Below, one piece after another: positions 1 to 8,628 of a stretch of DNA of 64,000 nucleotides. Positions within the stretch are counted from its first letter, which is position 1. Each line of letters opens with the position of its first letter. A program made the translations under genes and the position numbers. Origin of the DNA: JASHPR01 sp963833885 (GTDB lineage: Bacteria > Actinomycetota > Actinomycetes > Streptosporangiales > Streptosporangiaceae); contig CAWHZU010000024.1 in the NCBI GenBank assembly GCA_963833885.1, forward strand, positions 114,484 to 178,483, in the 5' to 3' direction. The notes under the pieces were generated by a model. The model was not told where the DNA came from. It ran no database searches and saw nothing but the letters and a program-made list of their open reading frames with translations.

Positions 1-2223
1 GAGATCAGCCCTCGCTGGTTCCGGCTCGGCGGTCGCTGGCTCACCGGCGAGTGGGCAGGCTACGTCCTGGTCCGCGGGCATGGCGTGTGGCGGCCGGCCC
101 GCCTGCACACCCCGGCCCGCGGCCCGGCCGAGCGTCCCGAGTTCCAGCAGGTGGCCCCCGGGATCAGATACGGCGCCTGGTGGGCGGGGCGGCGGCTGCA
201 GATTGGGGTGACCAGGACGCCGGCGGTACTGCACGGGTGCGAGCACGCGGGCAACGAACTCGTGATCGACGTGGACGTCAACCCGCTGGACCGGCAGGCC
301 CGCGTCGAGATCCTGCTGGCCAGGCCGAAGGGTGCGGCGACGCATGAGTTCCCGGCCACGGTCGAGCGGCGGGACGGCGATTCGGCACTGGTGCGGGGCA
401 GGATGCCGCTGCGCGTGCTGGCCACCGCCGTCGGCCGGGCCGACCGGGGCAGTGCCCACGGTGCCGCGAACGAGGCTGGCGGCGGGGACAGCGGCGATGC
501 CGGAATCGAATGGGACCTGTACATCCAGCCCGAGGGCCAGCAGCGGATCCGGGTGGCGTTCCCGGCCGGGCGCGCGGAGTACCGCTATCCCGCCGGCCAC
601 CAGGAGATCGCCCTGGAGCGAACCAGGTACGGCAACGCGATGGTCGCGCGTCGCAGCCTGCGCCCGGTTGTCGACGAGCATTCGTGGGCCCACGATGGCC
701 GGCTCACGCTCCAGGGCAACTACTCGGCTACCGTTGAGGGCTCATTTGAGGCTGTGCTGCTTCGCCGGTCATCCACGCAACAGCACGTGGTCCCGGTGCA
801 GCGGGACGGCGACAGGTTCACGATCGAGATCAATGCGGCGGCCATGCCGTCATTCGGGCGGCTGCTGCCGCTGCGGGACGGGAGCTGGGACCTGTTCCTG
901 CGCCGCGAGCGGGCGGCCGACGGTGAGCTGATCGTGCCTGGCTACGACCACTCGCGACTGGGTGACCTCGACGGCCGCAAGCTCAGCGTCGGGCAGAAGA
1001 GCTACCGGTTCACTACGTCCGGGTATGACACGCCGATGCTCAGTGTCGGGCCCGCGCTCAAGCTCACCGAGCATGGCCGGGTGCAGCGGCGGATGCTCCG
1101 CGGCGTCTACTACCCGCTGCAGCAGAAGCTCCCGCTGCGCGACGCGGTGGTGTTCGTCAGCTGGAAGGGAAAGCAGTGCGCTGACAACCCGCTCGCGATC
1201 GCGCAGGAACTGCGCAGCCGCGGGGACGACCGTGAGCACATCTGGGCGGTCGCGGACTACTCGGTGCCCGCGCCGGACGGAGCCAGGACCGTGCTGACCG
1301 GGACCGAGGACTACTTTGAGGCCCTTGGCCGGTCGCGGTACGTGATCGCGAACGACGACATGGGCCTGAACTACCACAAGCGGGACGGCCAGTTCTACGT
1401 GCAGACCTGGCACGGCACACCGCTGAAGAAGATCGGCTTTGACATCACCCAGCCGCAGTTCATCAGCGGGGTCGGCTACTTCGACGTGCTGGCCGCCGAC
1501 GTCGCCAAGTGGGATCTGCTGCTCTCGCCCAACCCGTTCAGCACGCCCATCATGCGCCGGGCGTTCCGCTACGACGGCGAGGTGCTCGAGTCTGGCTACC
1601 CGCGGAACGACGTGCTGCGCAGCGGCGGAGCCGACCGCATCGCCGCCGACGTGCGGAAGCGGCTCGGGCTGCCGCATGGAAAGCGCGTAGTGCTGTACGC
1701 GCCGACCTGGCGGGACAACCAGTTCTACGCCTCGGGCCGGTACCGGTTCGACTTCCGGCTGGACCTCGAGCGCGCCTGGCGCCAGCTCGGCGGCGACTAC
1801 GTGTTCCTGATCCGGGGGCATCACCACATGGCTGAGGACGTGCCGCCCGGCACCCGGCCCGACTTCGCTATCAACGTGACCGCGTACCCGGACATCTCGG
1901 AGCTGTTCCTGGTCAGCGATGTCCTGGTCACGGACTACTCATCGGTGATGTTCGACTTCGCACCAACCGGCCGGCCAATGGTCTTCTTCACCTACGACCT
2001 CGAGCAGTACCGGGACAACCTGCGCGGGTTCTACTTCGACTTCGCGGCGGAGGCCCCGGGGCCGCTGCTCGCCACCTCGGACGAGGTGGTGTCGGCGATC
2101 GCCGACATCGATGCGGTGGCGTCCGCGCACCGCGCCGCGTACCAGGCGTTCACCGCCAAGTTCTGCCCGCTGGACGACGGCAAGGCTGCGGCCCGGGCCT
2201 GTGACCGGATCTTCGGCGGCTGA
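1..2223 (+). CDS. CDP-glycerol glycerophosphotransferase family protein (TagB/TagF-like), 5' partial
   Basis: Frame 1 is open from the first base, so the gene begins upstream; the GTG at 85 is only an internal candidate. The C-terminal half carries the TagB/TagF glycerophosphotransferase signature: QTWHGTPLKK (about 1400), GYPRNDVL (about 1600), YAPTWRDN (about 1695), IRGHHHM (about 1810) and the strongly conserved VTDYSSVMFDF (about 1927), followed by the acidic FFTYDLEQY segment. These enzymes move glycerol-phosphate from CDP-glycerol onto wall teichoic acid or related polymers at the cytoplasmic membrane face. The N-terminal roughly 350 residues are beta-rich and resemble the accessory region of actinobacterial members. 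The stop is directly followed by the stop of the convergent M50 gene, leaving no intergenic space. The family is clear; the exact acceptor is unknown. Confidence 0.9.
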   Translation, partial: EISPRWFRLGGRWLTGEWAGYVLVRGHGVWRPARLHTPARGPAERPEFQQVAPGIRYGAWWAGRRLQIGVTRTPAVLHGCEHAGNELVIDVDVNPLDRQARVEILLARPKGAATHEFPATVERRDGDSALVRGRMPLRVLATAVGRADRGSAHGAANEAGGGDSGDAGIEWDLYIQPEGQQRIRVAFPAGRAEYRYPAGHQEIALERTRYGNAMVARRSLRPVVDEHSWAHDGRLTLQGNYSATVEGSFEAVLLRRSSTQQHVVPVQRDGDRFTIEINAAAMPSFGRLLPLRDGSWDLFLRRERAADGELIVPGYDHSRLGDLDGRKLSVGQKSYRFTTSGYDTPMLSVGPALKLTEHGRVQRRMLRGVYYPLQQKLPLRDAVVFVSWKGKQCADNPLAIAQELRSRGDDREHIWAVADYSVPAPDGARTVLTGTEDYFEALGRSRYVIANDDMGLNYHKRDGQFYVQTWHGTPLKKIGFDITQPQFISGVGYFDVLAADVAKWDLLLSPNPFSTPIMRRAFRYDGEVLESGYPRNDVLRSGGADRIAADVRKRLGLPHGKRVVLYAPTWRDNQFYASGRYRFDFRLDLERAWRQLGGDYVFLIRGHHHMAEDVPPGTRPDFAINVTAYPDISELFLVSDVLVTDYSSVMFDFAPTGRPMVFFTYDLEQYRDNLRGFYFDFAAEAPGPLLATSDEVVSAIADIDAVASAHRAAYQAFTAKFCPLDDGKAAARACDRIFGG

Positions 2224-3639
2224 CTACCACCCGTGAAATCCGCCCTGAACGGTCCACACGGTGGCGAGTGTGGCCGCGCCCGCCAGCCCGGCCGCGGCGG
2301 CTACGAGGCGGCGCGCTGGACGGCCTGCCGACCAGCGTCGGGCCGCGCTGACCATGCGCCTCGCGAGGCCTGTCGTGATGTACAGCATGCCGACGAGTGA
2401 CAAGCTCACCAGGGCGGCGCCGAGCGCGTCAACCGCGGCCATTGCGTAGTGGTGGCCGGCGACGGCCGTAGCCATGAGGTGGCCCTGCAGGCTGGCGGAA
2501 CGCCACAGCGCGCGGTTGACCTCGGGCAGGTGCAGCAGCAGGTATCCCATGAAGGCGATGAGCAGCGGGATGACGACCAGGACCCACGAGGTCACGAGGA
2601 TCCGGGTGCCGCGCCGCAGGCCGGCCACCCGCGGGTCCGGGAGGCCGCCGGGCAGCACGCTCTTCACGATCGGGACGACGCGGGCGAACATGTCCGGCAC
2701 GCCGGCCAGGTCGCTGAGGATGAAGTAGCCGTCAAAGCGTACGACCGGGATCAGCTGCTGCAGCATCTCCACTTGGGTGATGGCGATGACCAGCAGCAGG
2801 ATCAGGGCCGACGTGGCCGCGTAGAGGCCGGCCAGGACCAGGATGAAGACCGCGTTGAAGTACACGCCGCCGAGATCGGTGCGCAGCCTGCCAGCCCGGC
2901 TGAGCCGGTAGGAATCGGTGACGTTGGTGAAGAACGAGGGATAGACCAGATAGATGCCGATACCGATCACACCGGGTCGCGCTCCGCTGTACCGGCAGCC
3001 TGTTGCGTGACCGCACTCGTGGAACGCGCCGGAGAGCACGGACAGGCCGAACACGGCTAGCAGGCCGATCGGGTTGCTTAGGATCTCCTCCAGCCCTGCG
3101 CTGAGCGCGTGCGAGGCGAACAGCCAGCAGTCGACCCCCACGAAGCTGACGGTCACCGCGGCCACGACCGGCCACCGGAACAGCGGCCGCAGCAGCAGCG
3201 CGACGGCGTTCGCGGCCGGTTCGGGCAGCAGCGTGCCCCGCGCCCTGAGCGCGAGCAGCGGTCTCGCCTTTGGCGGAGCGGCCGACCCCTGGTCGGCGAG
3301 AAGGCCAAGGGGCTGGAGCTTGGCCGTGATCAGATGGCGGACCTGGTCCGCGGTCAGTGTCCGGCCAAGGTCCGCGCTGACCAGATCGGCGACGGCGGCG
3401 GCGTTCCGGGAACCGTCGATCCGGCTGGTGACCCGATAGAGCAGCGGCGACATCTGAATGACCTGGCCGTCGGGTCGGCGCACCAGCGACGGCGGCCGGC
3501 TGTAACCGGAGTCCCGGTACTCGCCGAGCAGTTCGACCCCGTCGGCCAGCCGTGGCGGGTCAGCCGGCCCGGGCGTCGTCAAGGACGGCGAGCCGGGGGC
3601 TGTGCGCCCGGCGGTCACCTGCGCTGCGGTCACGGTCAC
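2224..3639 (-). CDS. PqqD-like (RRE) domain fused to M50 site-2 protease; candidate RiPP processing protease
   Basis: 471 residues. Residues about 32-118 look like a PqqD-type RiPP recognition element: a variable start, then SPLLYRVTSRIDGSR, AVADLV and the closing PLGLLAD, in the family's order. Residues about 140-470 are a multi-pass membrane zinc protease with HECGH at 207-211 as the zinc site and FDGYFILSDL (Asp303) as the third ligand, as in YydH-like peptide zinc metalloproteases. It should act in the membrane, recognising a leader peptide and cutting or exporting it. The GTG start at 3639 has an AGGAG box 8-9 bases upstream. It lies 214 bp downstream of the precursor-like peptide on the same strand, with a strong hairpin between. 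No lanthionine synthase, YcaO or radical SAM gene is nearby. Fold and motif are clear; the RiPP role is inference. Confidence 0.82.
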   Translation of the reverse strand: MTVTAAQVTAGRTAPGSPSLTTPGPADPPRLADGVELLGEYRDSGYSRPPSLVRRPDGQVIQMSPLLYRVTSRIDGSRNAAAVADLVSADLGRTLTADQVRHLITAKLQPLGLLADQGSAAPPKARPLLALRARGTLLPEPAANAVALLLRPLFRWPVVAAVTVSFVGVDCWLFASHALSAGLEEILSNPIGLLAVFGLSVLSGAFHECGHATGCRYSGARPGVIGIGIYLVYPSFFTNVTDSYRLSRAGRLRTDLGGVYFNAVFILVLAGLYAATSALILLLVIAITQVEMLQQLIPVVRFDGYFILSDLAGVPDMFARVVPIVKSVLPGGLPDPRVAGLRRGTRILVTSWVLVVIPLLIAFMGYLLLHLPEVNRALWRSASLQGHLMATAVAGHHYAMAAVDALGAALVSLSLVGMLYITTGLARRMVSAARRWSAGRPARRLVAAAAGLAGAATLATVWTVQGGFHGW

Positions 3640-3750
3640 TGGTCTGCTCCTGTGTGGCGTGGTGCCCAGGGAACGACGTCAGGAAAGGCCCGTGTCGGCC
3701 CTTGCAGGGACGGCCAGGCCGGGCCGCCCCCGCAAGGCGTGCAAGGCGGA

Positions 3751-3780
3751 GGGCCGCCCCGGAGGATCCCGGGGCGGCCC
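3751..3780 (-). terminator. Strong GC hairpin between precursor peptide and protease gene
   Basis: Twelve bases (3751-3762, GGGCCGCCCCGG) are perfectly complementary to 3769-3780, with a six-base loop. The hairpin sits after the stop of the 69-residue peptide gene and before the protease gene on the minus strand. It has no U-tract, so it could be a GC-type terminator, an attenuator or an mRNA 3'-end stabiliser. It would fit high expression of the peptide with limited read-through into the protease. Confidence 0.6.
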
Positions 3781-3853
3781 TCCTCTTACTGCTACGCATC
3801 CCCTCCCCACGCGGGCTGCGCGCAGCAGCTCGGCGATACGAGCCGGGTACGGG

Positions 3854-4063
3854 TTACAGGAAGATGTTGTCGCCGCTGAGAACGTTGTCGCCGCCGAGAA
3901 CGTTGACGTTGATGAGCCCGTTCTGAGAGTTGACCGCCGTGGCAGACGGGTTGAAGGCGCTGATGCCCCCACTGTGGCCGCTGTGGCTCCACAGGGTTTC
4001 GCGGCTGGGCAGCAGCTCGGCGGTCTCGAGTTCCAGGTCCTGCATGGTCACATCGGTAGACAT
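3854..4063 (-). CDS. Candidate RiPP precursor peptide (69 aa, Asn/Gly-rich core, no Cys)
   Basis: The longer open frame here runs to 4774, but the real start is almost certainly the ATG at 4061-4063. A textbook AAGGAGG lies six bases upstream, and translation upstream of it runs antisense through the regulator gene. The product is 69 residues. Residues 1-24 form an acidic leader-like segment (LELETAELLPSRETL) and the rest is rich in Ser, Gly and Asn. The C-terminal end repeats a six-residue unit, NVLGGD-NVLSGD-NIFL. It has no Cys, so Cys-dependent RiPP classes are unlikely. Downstream on the same strand is a PqqD-M50 protease; upstream and divergent is an HTH regulator. I recognise the architecture (leader, core, RRE protein) but not a named family. 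Confidence 0.72.
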   Translation of the reverse strand: MSTDVTMQDLELETAELLPSRETLWSHSGHSGGISAFNPSATAVNSQNGLINVNVLGGDNVLSGDNIFL

Positions 4064-4184
4064 GGTCCCCTCCTTGGGAACTATCTGCCCGGGCCGGGCA
4101 GCCCGGACAATTGCCCGCGTTCCCGGCTGCAGGGAGCCTCCGGAAACCGCCCGGCACCCCTGTGGCGCCGGGCCACGGACGAGG

Positions 4185-4227
4185 TGTACGCTCCTTGACG
4201 TACGTGCTGTACGGTGATCAGCGTACA
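4185..4227. promoter_or_regulatory. Clustered TGTACG/CGTACA operator-like sites between precursor and regulator
   Basis: Within 43 bp there are four related half-sites: TGTACG at 4185, the palindrome ACGTACGT at 4198, TGTACG at 4208 and CGTACA at 4222. The last two form an inverted repeat around TGATCA (4208-4227). A TTGACG hexamer at 4195 overlaps the array. The cluster lies 23 bp before the earliest start of the HTH gene and about 122 bp before the peptide gene on the other strand. This is a plausible shared operator for the HTH protein. Confidence 0.5.
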
Positions 4228-4249
4228 ATAAAAGGCCTGGCCAGTCAAT

Positions 4250-4768
4250 GTGAGGTACATGGCTGAGCCCAGGGGACGGGGTCAGGTTAGGTTGGTGGAC
4301 ATGACGGCGCATGCGACGGGAGGGGATCGAGAGCCGCCCACCCAGCCGCAGCCCGCAGTCGTACCGCTGGAGTACCCCATCAACCCGCTGCAGCGTCTGA
4401 TCCTGCAACGGCTGCGTGAACGCGGCTGGTCCTACGGTGAGGTCGCCAGGCGCGGCGGATTGCCCCGGTCCACCGTCTACACGCTCGCGACCACGCGGAA
4501 CCTGGCCAGGCCGCCCCGCCCGGCCACGATCGATGCGCTGGCCAAGGGCCTCGACGTGCCCGTCTCCGCGGTCCGCGCCGCCGCAGCCGAGTCCACCGGG
4601 CTGCACTACTACGACAGCGCTCCGACCGGGCAGCAGCCGCCGGGCGACCAGGAACGGGACCTCCTGATCGCCAGCATCGACGAACTCACGCCCGAGGACC
4701 GGCGGCATGTAGCCGCGCTGGTCGAGTCGCTGCGGAACAGGGCCTCGACGGAGCGGACAGATAGCTAA
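4250..4768 (+). CDS. XRE/HTH-type transcriptional regulator
   Basis: 172 residues from the GTG at 4250; the ATG codons at 4259 and 4301 are alternative starts. Residues about 45-100 form a lambda-repressor-like helix-turn-helix (LQRLILQRLRERGWSYGEVARRGGLPRSTV in outline, then a spacer and ATIDALAKGLDV). A Gln/Pro-rich linker and a charged C-terminal helix (SIDELTPEDRRHVAALVESL) follow, a layout common in actinobacterial regulators. It is transcribed divergently from the candidate precursor peptide across 186 bp holding the GTAC-type inverted repeats, which suggests local and probably autoregulatory control. The ligand is unknown. It could also be an unlinked regulator that merely shares the intergenic region. 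Confidence 0.8.
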   Translation: MRYMAEPRGRGQVRLVDMTAHATGGDREPPTQPQPAVVPLEYPINPLQRLILQRLRERGWSYGEVARRGGLPRSTVYTLATTRNLARPPRPATIDALAKGLDVPVSAVRAAAAESTGLHYYDSAPTGQQPPGDQERDLLIASIDELTPEDRRHVAALVESLRNRASTERTDS

Positions 4769-4844
4769 CGCCACCCATCACCCCAGGCGACCTCGACCAG
4801 GGCCGGGGGCGGCCGCCCTCCGGCCCGTCTTCGTGTGGACATAG

Positions 4845-6074
4845 CTACTCCATTGGCCAGCCCGCGGGCTCTCCTAGTTGGTCGGCCAGTTCTCCGTAGG
4901 GACCCTCGGGCAGTACCAGGCGGGCGGCCCGCAAGACCGCTTTCGGGTCTTCGCCGGGGGGCCGCAGGACGAAGACCGTGTCGTCTTGCTTGCTGCAGGT
5001 CACGACGACCCGGTCATAGTCGGCCATGACGATCGGCCAGCTGGCAGGCATCCCCAGTCGGCTGGCCAGCTCGGCGTAGTACGCCTCGGGCAGTACCAGG
5101 CGCGCCACCCCCAAGATCGTCTTCGGGTCTTCGTCGGGGGGCCGCAGGACGACGATCGTCTCGTCGCGCTGGCTGCAGGTCACGATGACCCGGTGATAGT
5201 CGGCCATGACGATGCGAGCCCCGTTCGCCGGCAGCGGGCCGCCGGCCGGCTCCAGGCGGGAGCTGACCGTGCCGAGCCTTGCAGCCCGTACCCGGAGCTG
5301 GTGCTGCCGCCTGGCTACGAGCGCCAGCTCCGCGAGGAAGACCAGCGCGACAATCAGCCCCGCGACCAGCAGCATGAGCTTCAGCCATTGCGGCATGCCG
5401 ACGCCGGCGGGCGCCGTCTTCCGCGTCGGCCGAGGATGTGACGGCAGGGCCGGGTGCTGGTGAGGCGTCGGCCTTGACGTCGGCGGTGCCGGCCTCGACT
5501 TAGGCGGTGCCGGCCTTGATGTGGGTGGTGTCGGCTTGGACGTGGGCGGTGCCGCCGGGACCGGCACGGTGAGCACGGTTCCGGCACGGATCGCGTCCGG
5601 GTCGGGACCGATGATCGGCCGGTTGGCGGCGTACAGTGCCGGCCAGCCGCCGCGCACGGCCAGCGCGGCCGCGATGCCCGACAACGTGTCGCCGTCCGCG
5701 ACGGTGTAGCTGACCGGCCCTTCGTGGCCGGGGAGCACCAGGACGGTGCCGGGGTTGATGATGTTCGGGTCGGGGCCGATGAGCGGCCGGTTGGCCGCGT
5801 ACAGTGCCGGCCAGCCGCCGCGCACGCGGAGCTGCGCGGCGATGCCGGACAACGTGTCACCCTGCTGCACGACGTACTTCCTGGTGGGGCTCGTCGCCCT
5901 CACCGGTGTCGCTACGCCGCGCAGCGTGCTGGTCAGGGTGACCTGACCACTACTCGCAATGCGGATGTTCGCCTGGGTCTGGCGGATGGATCCCTGCCTG
6001 CAGACCGTCACCAGGACGATCAGCAGAATGCTCCAGGCGAGCACGACGCACGCGGACTTAGTCCACATACGCAC
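4845..6074 (-). CDS. Membrane protein with two LysM domains and a duplicated C-terminal domain
   Basis: 409 residues. An N-terminal hydrophobic segment (8-25) is an uncleaved or cleaved signal. Two LysM peptidoglycan-binding modules follow (about 66-116 and 122-171), each with the GDTLSGIA core and a shared insert WPALYAANRP. A Pro/Thr/Ser-rich spacer (172-222) leads to a second membrane segment (232-254). The C-terminal part holds two tandem copies of a roughly 60-residue unit (287-346 and 347-406), each with IVMADY..V.VTCS, VLRPP.EDPK and ARLVLPE. I do not recognise this unit. If the first segment is a signal, the LysM part is outside and the duplicated part is cytoplasmic, so the protein might link wall binding to an internal partner. 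It lies just downstream of the repeat stalk gene on the same strand. Confidence 0.8.
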   Translation of the reverse strand: MRMWTKSACVVLAWSILLIVLVTVCRQGSIRQTQANIRIASSGQVTLTSTLRGVATPVRATSPTRKYVVQQGDTLSGIAAQLRVRGGWPALYAANRPLIGPDPNIINPGTVLVLPGHEGPVSYTVADGDTLSGIAAALAVRGGWPALYAANRPIIGPDPDAIRAGTVLTVPVPAAPPTSKPTPPTSRPAPPKSRPAPPTSRPTPHQHPALPSHPRPTRKTAPAGVGMPQWLKLMLLVAGLIVALVFLAELALVARRQHQLRVRAARLGTVSSRLEPAGGPLPANGARIVMADYHRVIVTCSQRDETIVVLRPPDEDPKTILGVARLVLPEAYYAELASRLGMPASWPIVMADYDRVVVTCSKQDDTVFVLRPPGEDPKAVLRAARLVLPEGPYGELADQLGEPAGWPME

Positions 6075-6164
6075 GGTGCTGTCACTTTCCTTCCTGAGGG
6101 GATCAGCGCCGGGCGTTGCGTGGCCCGGGCGCCGAAGGCAAGAACCGTTCGGGAAGGAAAGGAC

Positions 6165-8628
6165 TTAGGCCGGCGGCACCTCCGGCAGGTAGGAACGCCA
6201 GATTCGCTTAGCCTCGGCGCGGCGTACCAGCCGCAGCAGCACGAGGGCCAGCGACGTGGTTACAGCGGCGCCGAAGCCTGCCTGGACGCCGCCTGCGCCG
6301 CTCCCAGCGCCGCCAGACCCGGCGGCCCCTGTGGCGCTGCCGCTCACGCCAGACGTCAGCCAGGAGAGCGTCAGCGCCGGCGACGCCGGTGCACCGCCAC
6401 CTGGCTCCGTCGACATCGGGGACGCAGCAGCGCCGGGGGCCGTCGATGTGCCCCCGGCCTGGAGCGGTGAGGTCGTACCCGATACGCCAGTGCCGCCCTG
6501 GCCCGGTGCCCCGGTAGTGGACACGACCGGGGGCACGCTGCTGGCGACCGGAGCGACCGTGCTCGTTGCTGTCGATACGACCGGGGCGACGACGCTGGTG
6601 CCCGTCGTCACGACCGGTGCCAGCGCACCCGTGACGGTCGAGACGACCGGTGCAAGGGCGCTGGTGACCGGTGCGAGTGCGCCGGTGACGGTGGAGACGA
6701 CGGGGGTCAGGGCGCCGGTCACGGTCGAGACAACGGGAGCGAGGGCGTTGGTGACCGGGGCGAGGGCGCCGGTGACGGTCGAGACGACCGGGGTCAGGGC
6801 GCCGGTCACCGGTGCCAGCGCGCCGGTGACGGTCGAGACGACGGGGGCGAGAGCGTTGGTGACGGGAGCGACCACGTCCGTGACGGTGGAGACGACGGGT
6901 GCCAGGGCGCCGGTGACGGTCGAGACGACGGGGGTCAGGGTGCCGGTGACGGGTGCCAGCGCGCCGGTGACGGTCGAGACGACGGGGGCGAGAGCGTTGG
7001 TGACGGGAGCGACCACGTCCGTGACGGTGGAGACGACGGGTGCCAGGGCGCCGGTGACGGGTGCGAGGGTGCCGGTGACGGTCGAGACGACCGGTGCGAC
7101 GGCGTTCGTGACGGGTGCGAGGGCGCCGGTCACTGTGGAGACCACGGGAGCCAGTGCGTTGGTGACAGGGGCGACCGCGCCGGTGACGGTGGAGACGACG
7201 GGGGTTAGCGCGCCGGTCACCGGGGCGACCGCGCCGGTGACAGTGGAGACGACGGGCGCCAGGGCGTTGGTGACTGGGGCGACGGTGCCGGTGACCGTCG
7301 ATACCACCGGAGCCAGGGCGCCGGTAGCTGTCGTCACGACCGGCGCGACGGCGTTGGTGACTGGGGCGACGGCGCCAACTACCGTCGCCGCGACGGGCGC
7401 GACTGCGCCGGTGACGGGCGCGACTGCGCCGGTGACGGTCGTCACGGCCGGGGCGACGGCGGCGGGGGCCGTCGTGACCACGGGTGCGAGGGCACTGGTG
7501 GCTGTTGCGGCGACGGGTGCGACCGCTCCGGTTGCCGCTGAGGTCACGGGAGCCAGCGCACTAGTGACCGGCGTCACGGCGTTAGTGGCAGGTGCGACTG
7601 CGCCGGTGACCGTCGATCCCACCGGGGCGAGGGCGCTGGTGGCCGGGGCGGGAGCGGCGGTGGCCGGGGCGGCCGCGCCGGTAGCTGTCGGTACGACCGG
7701 CGCTATGGCGCTCGCGACCGGGGCTGCCGAACCAGTGGCCGTTGCTGCCGCGGGTGCGACCGCGTTGGTGGCGGGCGCCAGCCCGCTGGTGACCGGGGTC
7801 AGGGCGCTTGCGGCGCTCGCGGCCTTGGGAGCCGCCGCTGCCGCAGAACTGCTCGAGCTGGGGCCGGTGCCCGAGTCGGCGACGGCTGTGGCGTCCTGCG
7901 CCGCGGGGGTGACGGTTGAGGTGACCGTGGAGGCGGCGGACGTGGTGACCGAGGTGACCGCGCTCGCGACCGGGTTGGAGGTGGGCGGCGGCGTGGTGGC
8001 CGCGCTGGCCGGGGTGGTCGCGGGCGGCGGGGTGGTGGCCGCGCTGGCGGGGGAGGTCGAGGGGGCCGGGGTGGTCGCGGGCGGCGGCGTGCTGGGTGAG
8101 TCCGCGGCGCTAGGGGTGGCCGTGGCGTCTTGCGCAGAGGCCGTGGCGGTCGAGGTAGCCGCGGAGCTGACCGCAGATGTGGCGGACGTGACCGTGCTCG
8201 CGACCGGGTTGGAGGCGGGCGGCGCCGTACTCGCTGGGGTGTCTGCGCCGGTTGTGGTGGCCGCAGAGGCCGCAGAGGTGGCCGGGGCGCTTGGCGGCGG
8301 CTTGCTGGGTGAATCTCGCGGTGGTGGCGGCTGTGGTGCCTTGCGCCGCGGACGTGGCGGTCGAGGGAGCCGCGGAACTGACCGCCGATGTGGCGGACGT
8401 GACCGTCGAGCTAGCCGCGGACGTCACGGAAGAGGTGGTCGATGTCACGGCCGAGGTGAGCGTGCTGGTGACCGGCGAAGCGGCGGAACCGGAGGTGGTG
8501 GCCGCAGCAGGCGCCGTCGCAGCGTGCGCCTGCCGGGAGAACACCAGCAAGACGAGCAGGATCCCGGCAGCCAGCATCGCGCACTGCGCCGCTCGTCGAG
8601 CGGCGCGACGCAAAGCCAGCTGTGGCAT
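6165..8628 (-). pseudogene. Secreted Ala/Thr/Val/Pro-rich repeat stalk protein, interrupted by a one-base frameshift
   Basis: The ATG at 8626-8628, preceded by a G-rich Shine-Dalgarno-like stretch, starts a clear signal peptide (basic MPQLALRRAARR, hydrophobic core, AHA cleavage site) followed by Thr/Ser/Ala-rich sequence. Near 8315 the frame breaks; reading on in the next frame gives uninterrupted TPPP, then long APVVSTVTGALAPVT repeats, ending with a membrane segment and a basic tail near 6170. An internal repeat of the same gene (about 8100) reads AADSPSTPPP where this site reads TAR/DSPSKPPP, so one extra base around 8314-8317 (TCTC for TCC) accounts for the break. The intact protein would be about 820 residues: a membrane-anchored stalk without an LPXTG motif. 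The break may be decay, strain variation or a sequencing error. The open frame on the other strand here is an antisense shadow of the repeats. Confidence 0.7.
6590..7460. repeat. Tandem coding repeats (APVVSTVTG units)
   Basis: Degenerate repeats of about 36-75 bp encode APVVSTVTG(A)LAPVT units on the minus strand. A block of about 97 bp near 6822-6919 recurs almost unchanged near 6963-7060, which suggests recent duplication or gene conversion within the array. Confidence 0.8.

Noticed and set aside
4064..4774. N-terminal extension of the precursor peptide frame to 4774
   Set aside because: It runs antisense through the HTH gene, and a perfect Shine-Dalgarno precedes the internal ATG at 4063.
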